Shown piece after piece: positions 1 through 12,599 of a stretch of 64,000 nucleotides of DNA (position 1 is its first letter; each line of letters begins with the position of its first letter). The notes beneath the pieces were generated by a model. The model saw only the letters and a list, made by a program, of their open reading frames with translations, searched no databases and had not been told where the DNA came from. The translations under genes and the position numbers were made by a program. The DNA comes from Hormiphora californensis (taxonomy: Eukaryota; Ctenophora; Tentaculata; Cydippida; Pleurobrachiidae). The stretch spans positions 6,990,842-7,054,841 of the forward strand of contig CM035358.1 of NCBI GenBank assembly GCA_020137815.1, written 5' to 3'.

Positions 1-413
1 AACTTTCCCACGGTCAAAAACTTTCCCACGGGGCGTGGGAAATACCGTAAGAGCTATTTTACTTTTTTGATTTTGCGGTAATGCGCCGCCATACAGCTCT
101 GCGCGGCTCTTAATGCAACGAAACATTTACTTATTCGCGCGTTACGTTTATTGCAGCGTTATATTTTTCATGAATTCTCGTATTTTTCTTTTTTTTTCGT
201 TCTGTCGCGTCGCGGCACCAAAGTTTTGCCCCAAAGCACGAACCAGTTTTAAATTTTTGATTACTGAACAGTTACCGGTGTACCTAGCCTGCCACCCCGT
301 TCTCATGGTCGCAGATCGACATATTCCATCATACCGTAAAGAAATTGTATCCTTTATGATCCAAAAAACGTGACAGCTGTCTAATTTCCATTTTCCACGA
401 CCTAGCCAGACAC
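1..413. other. Window edge and 5' flank of the zinc-finger gene
   Basis: No gene is visible. The first 40 bases contain two copies of a short aactttcccacgg repeat. The rest is probably promoter and 5' UTR of the zinc-finger gene starting at 414; no convincing TATA box was seen. Confidence 0.4.
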
Positions 414-3400
414 ATGGACGCGCTGATGTCCAGTAGTGACTGGATTTTAAATCCAGATTTTGATGAAGGCAGCATCTTAGCTGATTTTAACTGCGAGGTT
501 GGTACCCACACAGCTTTGACAGTTTTTTTGCGGGGGTAACCGGACTATGAAAATTAAGCTTATCTGCAGTACCCAAACGCTATCTTTCTGACATCTTAAG
601 CTCTCACGTATTCCATTTCCCAGGATTTCCCATCGTTGACAAACAACCCGGCATGTTCTCCAAGCAGCTTCGCGGGAGGTCAAGAAGAGGCCATGAATGG
701 TTAGTCTATCTTAGAAGAAACTATACACCCCGTCTCTACCATTCCCCATCTCACTAGATGCGTGGCGGGAGGCGTTTTCCAAGCTCGCTAAGATCGAAGA
801 GAATCAAAGTGGAACGGGGAGTGACGTGACGTTGGGCTCTGGATTTAGTTACGAGACTGAGAGTGAGAGTGAGGAGATTCAGGGAGAGTATGTGATGGCT
901 ATCTCGTGCCCGTGTTGTGGCCAGGATTTTACTGATAGGAACAGGCTTGTCTCTCATCTGGAGAAAGTCCATCACAGGTGAGAGAGAGAGAACTAAACTG
1001 TAGGTACACCATGATCTTAACAGTAGAACAAGTTCGGAAACAACCATTTCACTCTCTTGTGAACTAATTATTATGAATGAGATATGATGAGTGAACTAAC
1101 ATCTCCCCCTTTTTTCCAGATGTGTTAGATGCGAGTACAAGTTCGAGACAGCTGAAGAGTTGGCCATGCACCAAACTATGTGTGTGTATAACTCTACTGA
1201 AGACGATAACCTGTCTATATCTGGGGATGAGGATACTAGCACTTTGATGAGCGCATCTCTCTCTATGGGTAAGAGAGACCTCTATAATAATTCGCTTCTG
1301 CCTCTATTGTTACAAGGTTATAACCACATTCTCCCCTGCTTAGTAGTAGAGTCGATAACTACATCGACCTCTCCCAATTGTTCCAGTTTTTATCACATCT
1401 GTTTGGAGCCTCGACACGACCTCTAAACAGGTGTTACTTTTTCACAAACTGTTTTCATCTTGGTGTAATCAGCATTTGAAATGTTGCTGATCATAACAAA
1501 AACCTAACTATTTTTTTTCAACTTGGGGTAAAACCATGGGTGTCAAAAGTTAGCTCTAGGTCCCCTGAGTAACCATCCGGAGACTCTAAGAGATATTTCA
1601 AGCCGTTCTCCTGTAATCATTAATCCCGGTAGAGCACATATTTGAGTATGGACGTACGTGCAATTGCCTACAACCTCAACTTTAATGTATAACGTTAATG
1701 TGCGTCTCTCTCTTTTCTCCCCCTTGAGAAAGAGTTATCTCGCGCGGCGCAACCGCACGTGCGGTTTTTCCAGAGAGAGTGAGAGACATACAATAACATG
1801 TAAACAGCCTGCCAGCGCTCACGTACGTCCGCATTGTATTTTTTTCTCCACCGGGATTAATGATTACGGGAGAACGGCTTGAAATATCTCTTAGAGTCTC
1901 CGGATGGTTACTCAGGGGACCTAGAGCTAACTTTTGACACCCATGGTTTTACCCCAAGTTGAAAAAAAATAGTTAGGTTTTTGTTATGATCAGCAACATT
2001 TCAAATGCTGATTACACCAAGATGAAAACAGTTTGTGAAAAAGTAACACCTGTTTAGAGGTCGTGTCGAGGCTCCAAACAGATGTGACAAAAACTGGAAC
2101 AATTGGGAGAGGTCGATGTAGTTATCGACTCTACTATAGGGTAGCCACTGGCTATTTGAAACGCCTGCCAATGTGAAACAGTGTCTGACTATTTGAAACG
2201 CATGGTCTGGCTATTTGAAACGCAGTGCCGCGTATGTAGTAGCTTGTCTTGGGAGATGCCTAGCAAACAGTTGGTAGACATGACGTTATTTTAAATTCTG
2301 GAATAGAAACAATCCTTGTGTTTAAATAAAAAATTCAAAGATTTCCTTTTTATTTCAAAAAATGAAAATTGAGAAAATTAAATATAATTATAAATAGCTT
2401 TTTTAAACCTCTGGGCTCCGTCTCAGATCGGAAAAGTGTTCTAATTAAGCATAATTGGGTCTTAATGACCCCATTTACAACTTTTCACCGGGAAATGATT
2501 TATACTTATGTGAGGGCACTTTTCCGACTAATTTTGATACGCTGAATCACGTAAGCAGCCTTTCCAATCCCTCAGAGGTCGGGAAAGTACCTTAATTGAG
2601 CAATTAAGGTCAATTAGACCCAATTATACTCAATTAGGGCACTTAATCGGCCTCAGACGGATTGGAAAAGTTGCTTACGTGATTCAGCATATCGAAATTA
2701 GTCGGGTTCAGTGGTTTCCGATATGTTATGATCTGCAGGGCAAGCGATTCTGGTAATTTGAAACACTGAGGAGGGCTATTTGAAACACTTTTCTCCAAAT
2801 CCGCTGTTGGAAATTTTTGATGTTCATTTTGAGCATAGGGAGGATATGAATTATGATTTAAGCCATTTCCGCCAAAAATTGGCCGAATTTGGGGCAAAAA
2901 CCGTTTTCCTGGCTATTTGAAACACTTTTTGGAAACATTAACTGCACCAAGCACATGCAACCAAATTCAGATTTCAGACATGGAATGGCACTGCACAACC
3001 CTTTTCTAACTATTCCATGTCAAAAATTTCGGTTTCGTGGAGAAATTGAGGGAGATACGGGTGTTTCAAATTAGCAGACCGAGGCGGGCTAACTGAAACA
3101 CCAAATTTGGATAGATATCACGTGACCCTGGCCCCGGAAGCCAAAATGAGACATCTCCAACCACCCCAAAAACTACCCAGGGACTGTCTCGGTAACACAA
3201 GGTCAAAAAAATTTGGGTTCGACTTGATTTGTGGGCAGGCAAGGGAAAAAAGTGAAAAACTGTTTCAAATAGCCAGTCGCTACCCTATAATGTTTAATCG
3301 GCATTCACTCTATTTACTAACCCTCACTCTCTCTAGTTTCAATAGAAGATGGAGGTCCCTACGGGGGCGGTGGAGAACCAGAAGGACAATAAGGATAGTG

Positions 3401-5565
3401 TTTGGGATGAGATCCGTGCAATGCAGGCTGATCAGATGAAGAACACGCGAACCCGACAATCGAGTAGCAGTAGCACTTGCACTAACATTGACAGGTAAAT
3501 AATTAGTTGTTTTAATTAATAGATGAAATATATTTATTGATGAATTTGTTCCCCTCTTTGTTCCCCTCTTTGTTCCCCTTGTATATCTCTGCAGTAGTCT
3601 GTAGTAGCTAGTGTCCTACACAAGGTGCCATTCAACACCTGTATTGTAGACATGACGCTCTGTGTTGAGAGAATGAGTGTCTCACTTTGCACTACACCCT
3701 CACTGTACCTATATGTGTAATATGAACGTGGTGAGGTGTTTGCCCAAATATGGCAACTATTATGCCCATATATGGTTACCACTGCAGACCACATTAGAGT
3801 TCCATCTGCAGCTGCTGTACGTGGTCTCTTTATTTCAACACCTGGGGGGGGGGGGGGGTCCAGCCCTAAAAAAAGCTAAAGGTACCCTGATTTTGGTCGA
3901 TAGCGTTTTTTATTTTAGCTTTTTTTAGCTTTTTTTAGCTTTTTTTAGCCCTACTTTTTATGTTTTTTCAGCATTCATCTTGACACTTTTCCATTAAATT
4001 TTCATCCTTCCGGACGTCTATTGACTGCATTTGTTCATTTCCTGCACATTTTTTACCATAATCTACCGTTTATGTCCATACATAGCAATTTCTGTATCCA
4101 CCCCTACTGCCATTTTCTGGAGACATTTTTTTGATAAAAATATTATTCAAATTTGATAAAAATAGTTTTAAAAAAGTTCAAAAAACGTTATAAAACGTTA
4201 TAATAAAAGTTTAAAAAATTTGGCGTCAGCGGGATTCGAACCTATATGAATCCACTAAAAACTTAATTTTAGCTTTTTTTTAGCTTTTTTTTAGCTTTTT
4301 TTTAGCTAAAAAAAGCTAAAAAAAAGTTTTAAAAAAAGCTAAAAAAGGCTAAAAAAGCTAAAAAAAAGGCTAAAAAAGCTAAAGGTACCCTGATTTTGGC
4401 CGTTAGCTTAGCTTTTTTTAGGGCTGGACCCCCCCCCACACCTGTTGTACACTGAACAATAAGCTAATTAAGGGAGGGGCTCAACTTATTTAATTACGAA
4501 CACCCTTCTTCTCTGATGTTAATTAACCCCGTTATTCTACCTCTGTTAATTAACCCCCCCCCCATTATTTCAACAGGGGTGGAGGATTCAACGACACGAC
4601 CACTCCAAACCTGAACCCCGCCAAGACGGATTCTAAGAAGAAGATCTCTATCAAGGTTGAACCCGATGCCTCAGTTAATGATCCCAGTTTTGAGTTTGAG
4701 AGCACGGTCAAGGCACCCGTTGCAAAGATTAAACCAAGTAAGTGAACCCTCTATCCCTCCATAATAACTAATTTAGGGCTTTTTTAGGGCTGGACCCTTC
4801 TCTCTACTATAATTCTCACCAATAACACCCCATATCTCTCTCCAGATTCTCTGCTAAAGAAGCGGCTCCGTCCCAATCTGGCCACTAAAGTTCGAGGAAG
4901 GTACGGCAAGGGAAAGAACACAGCGCCCCTAGCCCCTCCCTCGCCCCCATCCTCCCCAACCCTTGGTGACCAGGAACTACTAGATCCCGTCACACCTGAT
5001 AACCCTGAACAGCAGGAAGAGGAGGAGGCTGAGCAGCCTGCTATAGAGATAAAAGAGGAACCCCAAGATTTGGAGGGTGAGCTGACGTGTGAAGTGTGCG
5101 AGATGACGTTTGAGGGGTATCAGGATATGGAGCAACATGCAGCAACACACAATGTACCTGACACTAATGTAAGTTGATGATAGTCTCTTCCCAAAGTTCT
5201 TATTCCTATTCTTAGATGAATCAAACTTTAAATGTGTAGGGTAGTGCAACGATATATGGGGGACTTCATTGTCCACATGTCTTCCTCATCAGGCATCCCA
5301 ATTCTCATCCATATTATATCTGATCCCTTCTATTTCCAGGGTGTAAGCTGTGTGATATGCGGTGAGCACTGTGCCTCATTTGACGAGTTAAACGCACACG
5401 AAAAAGAGAAACACGGCACATTCGCATACAAGTGTGGCGATTGCAATAGGATCTTCAACACTCAACTTAGTTTTAAAGAACACGAGAAGTACCATAGCGA
5501 CTACAAACAGTGCCCTCTGTGCGACAAGAAATTCCTGAATGCAGAACGGTAAATATCTCTCTCTC

Positions 5566-5658
<93 letters not shown>

Positions 5659-8230
5659 TCTCTCTCTCTGATCGCTAAGTGTAGTACATTAGTGAGAATG
5701 TACAGTGTGACAAGAGGGAAAATCCTTGTCACATAATGACTACAGCTGTGTTATACAGGGTGTCCCACTACCACTCGAAATGGGACACTCTGATCATATT
5801 ACACATAATTCTCACTACGTTATTTGCACACCAGATTGGCGAGGCACCAGAGTACCCGGTGTAATAGTTCTGAGATCAAGTGTATTCAGTGTAGTGCAGT
5901 GTTTAACACCATCGAGGCCCTACAGGTAATAACATCAAACACTCAGTGACGTCACATGCTAATGCTGTGAAGCATCATTTCTTCTGAATCGTGTATACTT
6001 TCTCCTAAATACTCTTGATTCCTGAATACCTTCTCTGTTTCCCTGAATGCAACTGTTTCTTCTAAATGTAAACTGCTGTTTTCTTAGCAACTAACCTCTC
6101 TCAAATCATGCATAACCGCCTGATTGCTAGTCTTTCCGCTTTATTTGTAACTCTAGAGCCTTGTGCTCTTCCTAACCCCCTTTTATGAACTTTCTTTCCT
6201 GACCCACCCTCCCTCTTTGTCACCCCCTCTTCTAACCCTGCCCCACTTCACCAGGAACACAAGCAGACAGTGCACGGTAGGAATGTATACAGATGTGACA
6301 AATGTGGGAAGACATTTGATCACAAACAGACTCTTGCTGTTCACAAGATGTCCCATACTGGCGAGGAAAAACCATTCAAATGCAAGGTACTGTTCAGAGT
6401 TGTGATTTCACAGTTTCATGTACTCTTCGAGCCGGACCAAACCCCGATAGAAACTTTTTAGACCCCTCGCCCCGGCCTCCCCCCCATGTCTCTGGCCTTA
6501 TGTACTTATTATTACTCTCTTTCTTGGGAAGTTATAATCTTGCGGCAGGAATGAACTCTCATAATTTCATATTACCCCGACCTTGGCAGTTATACTGTTT
6601 AAATTCACACTGTTTAAATTATAGCCTCAGGGCGGGTTATATTTTGACTGCCCTGACTTTTTTTTTTTTTTTTTTTTTTTTTTATGTCTTCATCGTTCCT
6701 ATATCTGTCACCCCCCACCACATCATGTGAACCCTGTCAGGCAATTGCTGACCCTATTTGCTTCAATCACGAAGACAGGTCAGGCGGGCTAAGTCTGACA
6801 GCGTCTATACAACATACATGTGTGGTGGAGTTTGACGGATATCATCTCTGCAGCCATCCAGTTGAAACCGGTATTAACCGTATACTGCGAGCACCTAATC
6901 TCTGGTGCTCTATGCAGTTCTATGCCCAATCACTGACAGTAACGCTTGCAGTATGTAGTCAACTAGACTTCTTGGCGTAGCATATGACGACACCCTAGAG
7001 ACTAGTTGGAAAGCAGGGTGTGGAAGCGGGGTCAAATGTTCGTGAGCAAGCATGTATCATATGTTCGTGTGTGAGACGGGAGTGAACTCCATGTGCTGAT
7101 CGTGCAATTTGATAGTGTTCGTGAAAAGTGGTTTAGCTCAAGGGTAAAGATATATAGAAAGAGAGAGAGAGAGGAGAGGAGAGAGAGAGAGAGAGGAGAA
7201 GGGGAGGAGAAGAGATAGATAATGAGAGTAGATTAAGATAGATAGAGGAACGGGATAAATTCAATATACACCCCCACCATGCATATAAGAAATAATCCCG
7301 GCTGGCTCCTATCGGACAGACTGTCCATTAGCGAGAGCAGTGAGGAGAGGAGCTCGGTGCTCTCTCTGGGCACGTTCCGCAGGTAGTCGAGTAGAGAGTG
7401 AGAGAGAGAGACGACAGAGAGAGGAGAGAGAGAGCAGAAGGCAGAAGGGGGGGGCAGAAGGCAGAGGACTACCGACCAGATCCACTTTTGCCGGGTAAAG
7501 GACTACCAATCACCAACACCCTCGGCCTAAGCTTAAGGACGGCAAACCCGCCCAGTCTGGGATGGATACTGCAGCTGCTTCCAGTACCGGCACCATAACA
7601 GACAGCCACCACCACTCCATAATCCCCCCTCCCCTTCGGAAATCCCCAGGCCGCAAATGTGGGGTTCGTGTACACTCCTCTCTCCAGGGTAAATGGTGAC
7701 CGGAAGAAAAGGCCGGGTAGGTGGACGTGGATGAGTGGCTTGTGATTACGCATTAAGCTGCGGTAAGGTGCTGGCTGAGTTTTGAACTGCGTGTTGTGCC
7801 AAACTTTTTTGAAGATGGTCAGTACCACAGCCTGTGGCACTGTACCACAGGCTGTGGTACTTTCCAACCTAGCCTAAGGAACCCTCACCCTAACTCTACC
7901 CCGGTGGATAAGTGGAAAGAAGGGCGAGAGAAAAGATGGTGAGAGGAGAGAGAGAAAGAGAGATGAGATCGAACGACATGGAGATGACGAGAGACGAGAT
8001 CGAGTGCAGAGGAGACGAGACCTAATAGTTCGGAGAGAGAGCAGTTGCGAGAGCGACGAGTCAGAGGAATTTAGAGAGCGTCGAGAGATAGAGAAGAGAG
8101 AGGGAGACGAAAGGGGGGGGAGGGGACAGAGAGCGCACTCTGCAGAGAAGAGAAGAGGAGCAAGAGAGAGGGAGAGTTGAGAGGGAGGGAGGAAAGGGGG
8201 ACGACAGAGGGAGGAGAGAGAGGGAGAGAG

Positions 8231-8289
<59 letters not shown>

Positions 8290-10550
8290 GAGAGAGATAG
8301 GGGAGAGGGCGGGGAGAGAAAGAGACGGAGAAAAACAGGAAGAAGAGAGGGATTAGCCAAGAAGAATGCGGAAGAAGACCTTTGAAGAAGAGAGGGGCAG
8401 GGGAAGAAAGAATCGGATTCCGGAACCCTAAAAAATGCGTAAATGATGGTGGTTGTTTTAGTCTATCCGCCTATAGACAGTTGTACCTGGGGAATGTAAT
8501 TGAGGAGTGGGTGCATGAACTTACCCCTTTCTCATATATGTGAGAGGTGCCCTGCGAATGCCAGAGTCTAGGGCCTAGGTTAGTAATGCTGTAACACATA
8601 AAACACATAATGAATATGATATGCCAGTTAAATGAAACTGGAACCGGTGATAGTGAGGGTGAAAATGGCACCTCCCCTATGGTAAATGCAAATTAATATC
8701 CCCTACCTATGGGTCACCCCGAAATTACTCGGTACTCAGAATCCCCCGAAACCACCCAAAAAGAAGAACGGGACGATGATTGAGTGAGCGAGAGAGAGAG
8801 AGAGAGAGAGTGGGGGAGAGTGAGAGAGAGCGCGAGAGAGAGAAAGAGGGAAAGGGCGAGAAAGAGACAGAGAGAGATAGAGAGAGAGATAGAGAGAGGG
8901 AGAGAGAGAGGGGAAGGGAGAACAACAACAACAGCCCTGACTTTAATTATAAACTCCCTCTATATTACAAGTCTCTTACTACCCAGAACCCTGCCTACTA
9001 CTCTCAGCTCTATCCCTCTATGTTACACAAAACTATTGCTCGAGTTCTGCCCAATATCCCCCTCCGTCCCCTAGAACCCTGCCTACTACCCCTCTCTCAG
9101 ATCCCCCAATACACCCGACGTGACTATTGCTAGAACCCCTGCCTACTACCCCTCTCTCTCTCTCAGCTCCCCCAATACACTCGCCTAGACTATTGCTTGA
9201 ACCCCTGCCTACTACCCTCTCTCTCACAGCTCCCCAATACACCCGCCTAGACTATTGCTAGAACCTTGCCTACTACCTCTCTCTCAGCTCCGTCCTGTTT
9301 TTCAGGTTTGCGGCAAGGGTTTCAAGACATACTGGTATTACGTAGTGCACGAGAAGTGTTACTGTAAACACATAGATAAAACCAACTCCATTGTGCCGCC
9401 CTACGGGACTGATGCCAGCAAAAAGAAGTTCTACCAGTGCAAAATCTGCAGTAGGGTCTTCCCCCACATCTCACATCTGAAAGTTCATAACTACATTCAT
9501 ACAGGTAATTCTACATTTGTTAATTACTGCTAATTATCTAATTAATTGCTGCCAATTAGTTAATTACTGCTATAATTAACGTTACTAATTACCACTTTCT
9601 TCAGGAGAACGGCCATACAAATGTAACAGCTGTGGAAAAGGCTTCACACAGAAACAAAACCTAAAGGTCCACGAACGAGTGCACACGGGTGAAAAACCCT
9701 ACATTTGTAACAGTTGTGGGTTTGGATTCAAAGACCTTGGCAACTTGAGACGTCATCAGTATATCCACACCGGGGAGAAACCCCATGCGTGTGACCTGTG
9801 TGATAAACGGTTTACATGGGTAGAGAGCTTGCGGAGGCACAAGAGGACACATTTGAAGCAGCGGCCTTACGAGTGTAAAATATGTAAACGGGAGTTTGTT
9901 CACTTGGGCCATCTGCGAATACACGAACTGGTTCACAAGGTAATTAGAATAAGTAAAACACAGTTAATTGTTAGTTGATTAGTACTGTTAATTATTGGTG
10001 TATTGAACCCTTGTCCATTTAGTATATATACGCAGTTCCCAATTCCAGCATGGCATTATAAATTATTGACAAGATAATCTAGGATCTAACTCCCTTGTTC
10101 GACCCTCCCTCTCTATAAAATAAAAAGGGCTTAAACAAAACAAGATCCAACCCTCTGTTTATTTCCAGCAAGACGAGCGGCCCATTCCAATGCAATATCT
10201 GTGGGAAGAGTTTCACAATGTTGTCATCCCTCTCTATCCACGAGCACATTCATCTGGAGAGGAAACCTTACCCTTGTGACATGTGCCAAAGGACGTTCAT
10301 GACAGCTTCAGCGCTGAGCACACACAAACAGACTCATGTACAACGGATGGCTAGTGCTTATAGACAGGTATGTAGTTGGGCACTGGGCAGATCAGTACTG
10401 GGTCTCTTGTTACGTTGGGCAGGAGTGGGGGTAATGGGTATTTTTGTCTCACTGTCAGGCTGGGGTGTTAAAATTGCTATTTTCAGTCTCCCGTTCTCTA
10501 ACAATCCCTTCTCCCCCTTTCAGGCGTATAGAGACAAGTTTAGTTTCTGA
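414..10550 (+). CDS. Multi-C2H2 zinc-finger protein (about 761 aa, 13 exons)
   Basis: Coding exons read as 414-501, 758-977, 1120-1268, 3337-3494, 4577-4737, 4846-5168, 5340-5548, 5835-5925, 6255-6386, 9306-9504, 9605-9939, 10173-10367 and 10524-10550 (TGA). All junctions are GT-AG and phases agree except at exon 4, which needs one G fewer in the GGGGG run at 3363-3367. I count 16 zinc fingers: a C2H2 and a C2HC finger in exons 2-3, one after an acidic Pro-rich linker in exon 5, and a nearly continuous C-terminal array. Several are non-canonical C2HC (exon 3, the exon 6/8 junction, exon 10). TGEKP-type linkers are seen only in the array of exons 11-12. Known for the family: sequence-specific nuclear DNA binding, often transcriptional regulation. 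The precise orthologue is not recognised. The exon 12 acceptor is taken four bases after the first CAG to keep the finger in frame. An acceptor-like CCTAG lies nine bases before the ATG. Confidence 0.85.
1344..2136. mobile_element. Foldback element with 287-bp inverted arms
   Basis: The arm at 1344-1630 and the arm at 1850-2136 are near-perfect reverse complements, separated by a 219-bp spacer. The arms show only scattered differences. No transposase-like reading frame exists, so this is a non-autonomous foldback or MITE-like element. It lies in intron 3 of the zinc-finger gene and abuts the next element at 2137. Confidence 0.75.
2137..3287. mobile_element. TIR element, TAGGGTAGC family, TA target duplication
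   Basis: The left end begins TAGGGTAGCCACTGGCTATT and the right end is its inverted copy, ending GCTACCCTA; both ends are flanked by TA. The terminal motif GGCTATTTGAAAC recurs inside near 2190, 2211, 2775 and 2911. An internal inverted repeat pairs about 2520-2580 with 2640-2705. There is no coding capacity. A short relative is at 62762-62978. TA duplications suggest mobilisation by a Tc1/mariner-like transposase, which is inference. Confidence 0.75.
3844..4437. mobile_element. TIR-like element with GGGTCCAGCCC ends and AGCTTTTTT repeats
   Basis: Left end GGGTCCAGCCCTAAAAAAAG (near 3857) and its inverted copy near 4410-4432 bound a stretch rich in repeated TTTTTTTAGC units. The sequence ACACCTG flanks both sides and may be a target duplication. 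A solo end fragment of the same family lies at about 4777-4798 in the next intron. The element is inside intron 4 of the zinc-finger gene and has no reading frame. Confidence 0.6.
4221..4244 (-). other. tRNA-like T-arm and acceptor fragment (B box)
   Basis: On the minus strand this reads GGTTCGAATCCCGCTGACGC, the canonical B box with T loop followed by the 3' side of an acceptor stem and CCA-like end. No D arm or anticodon arm can be folded upstream, so it is a tRNA-derived fragment such as a SINE remnant, not a working tRNA gene. Confidence 0.4.
5553..5674. repeat. (TC)n microsatellite in a zinc-finger intron
   Basis: About 120 bp of nearly pure CT dinucleotide directly follows the donor of exon 6 at 5549. 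Confidence 0.9.
6387..9059. other. Large repeat-rich zinc-finger intron
   Basis: Intron between the exons ending 6386 and starting 9306. It holds a T run (6658-6683), GA-rich tracts at about 7157-7245, 7925-8350 and 8785-8925, and a hairpin near 7820-7862 (two inverted copies of a 19-mer around AGTACCACAGCCTGTGG). No exon, RNA gene or transposase could be supported; open frames here are low-complexity. Confidence 0.6.
8235..8300. repeat. (GA)n microsatellite
   Basis: Nearly uninterrupted AG dinucleotides inside a wider purine-rich tract (about 7925-8420). Confidence 0.85.
9060..9300 (+). repeat. About 60-bp minisatellite with 3'-splice-site-like units
   Basis: About four units share a core reading aacccctgcctactacc, then a CTCTCTC tract ending in CAG. 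The last unit runs into the true acceptor at 9305. Each unit therefore carries a polypyrimidine tract plus AG resembling a 3' splice site. Confidence 0.75.
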
Positions 10551-12225
10551 GAGGGGAACACAGATCTTTAGTGTGTTTCTATATTGTAGGTGTACTTGTT
10601 ATTAGCGGGATGGAGGATGGATATGATGATTTGCTACTAGATATATTAGCATCTATTTGATGGTATGGCTACATCAGATGTGGATCGGGTTGCGAAAATG
10701 TGGAAGTTATCTCTCTACAAACTACCAAGAGAGAAACTGGAAACTTCATCACATATCGAATCTTGGAAATGAGGTTTCGAAGCTAAGGAGGTATCTATCT
10801 CACATGAGGTTGTGGTGGCTGGTGGTGCAACAAACATAACACTGATGACAAGCAGAATCGAAAGCAAAAAAACGAGTGACACTGACTTCTTTTTTCCTAA
10901 CATTACACATGTTGCACACACACACCACTAGATAGGGATGAGATTGACAATTATTTGGTACTATGACCCAGTACTACTTATTAGAGAGGGTCTGATTATT
11001 TAGGTCACGTGACTGGTTATCAGCCAATCAGGGACCAGTATTTCCTGATTCGGTCGGTTCCTGGTCTGACCCCATAATTGGAACGGGGTTATTATATCTT
11101 GTATTGTTCGGTTAGAACATAACAATGTGACTATCTAGGTTATTAGTTGGGGGTTTCGCTGTTCAATACAGCGGAGAGTAGGTATTTATGTGTATTTACA
11201 CTCTGGAATCTCATTTTCCAAGTTTCGGGAATCTTCATTTTTCCCTTCAAGAGATTCTAGAGTGGGAACAGGCTGTGTGTCCCACATCTTTGATGTGTCT
11301 AGATGTGACATCTAGTGGAACACATCCTGTATATCAGGAACCGACCGAAACAAGTAAACAACCAATCAGAACTCTTTATTTAGGTCACGTGACTGGTTAT
11401 CAGCCAATCAGGGACCAGTATTTCCTGATTCGGTCGGTTCCTGCTGTATATTGCATGTTGTTTTATAACTGTGTTAGGGGCGGTCTATTATAGACATGTT
11501 GTCACTTGTTTTGTCGAGCAAGGCAAGTTGTCACATAGTTTCACGTTATGCGAGTCTTTCGATAGGGAGCCATCTTCTAAACATCTTATAGGGACGAGTT
11601 TTTTACCTGACCCTAAATATATCTAACCGAGAAGTCTGAAGGAGTTCGGACTATGCCCATATATGGTGTGTCCCTCAGTCCTCCGTCATTTTCTGACTGA
11701 AAGAGACAGAGCAACCTAACCAGATAAATACGATATTTAATGTTGACTTTTGTTAGTGTCTTGGACCCTTTTTATCACACGAGACTTCTCTTTATCACAT
11801 TTATATATATCAACTGGGGGGTTATCTTTTAGATTTTATAGTAAGCCCGATCTATAGATTTTTTAGCTTTTCTTTAACTTATTATCGTATAATTAACCTA
11901 CTTTCGGGGACACCAAAATTTATAATTTATCCGTTAAACTCTTTAAAAAATGTAAACTTTCGTATCGTGACTGATAGCTTCAAAAATTATTCCAAATCCC
12001 CTGAAAGTATGTTAGTCCTCCACACAGAGGCGCATTGACCACTGTAAGTTATTGATTAAGTTATTATTTTTACCAAAATTGTAGTTAAATGCTTCAAAAA
12101 ATCGAAACTCTGTTGTTTTATTACTCTTCTACACAGTATTACCCCAACATTTCTCTTTACCTCTATCTCTTCCCCCTCTCCCGATACTCTGAACCAAGTT
12201 AACCAAACTTTAAATTGTATAGGCC
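10551..12225. other. Intergenic region between zinc-finger gene and RPL39
   Basis: No gene recognised. It contains an identical 68-bp direct repeat (10996-11063 and 11376-11443) and AT-rich DNA at 11780-12110. A donor-like CTGTAAGT near 12043 and an acceptor-like TATAG at about 12220 could bound a 5' UTR intron of RPL39. Confidence 0.5.
10996..11443. repeat. Paired 68-bp identical repeat with inverted ends
   Basis: The same 68 bases, including GGTCACGTGAC and CCAATCAG, occur at 10996-11063 and 11376-11443. The second copy is also bounded by an inverted arm at 11335-11349 (CAGGAACCGACCGA), giving a 109-bp MITE-like unit; the first copy may be a truncated insertion of it. Confidence 0.7.
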
Positions 12226-12529
12226 ATGGGTTCTCTGAAGCGATTTATGATCAAGAAGAAGCTGGCTAAGGCCCAGAAACAGAACAGGCCCATTCCCCAG
12301 TGGATCCGCCTCAGGACCGACAACAGGATCCGGTAAGTTAAGAACTGACCCCTACCCTCACCATTTCATGCCTGACACGCCGCCCCGGACCTTGTCATGA
12401 TGCTCTCTTTACATGAACAGCCCCCTCTCTCCATTAGCATTTCACTCATCAGTTCATGGCACACCTTAAAATCTGGCAACGCTTGCTTCTTTCTACACTT
12501 TTTCTCAAGCTATCTCTTTCCAAGCCTCT

Positions 12530-12599
<70 letters not shown>

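Noticed and set aside
4221..4244. A complete tRNA gene
   Set aside because: Only the T arm and the 3' acceptor strand can be found; no D or anticodon arm.
5726..5929. Exon starting at the CAG before GGTGTCCC (5760) in the zinc-finger gene
   Set aside because: It breaks the finger pattern; the acceptor at 5834 restores CX2C...HX4C and the phase.
8061..8931. Ser/Leu- and Arg/Glu-rich frames in CT/GA tracts (also at 5.5, 14.5, 28.6, 52.8 and 55.3 kb)
   Set aside because: Dinucleotide repeats stay open in all frames; no codon or splice evidence.
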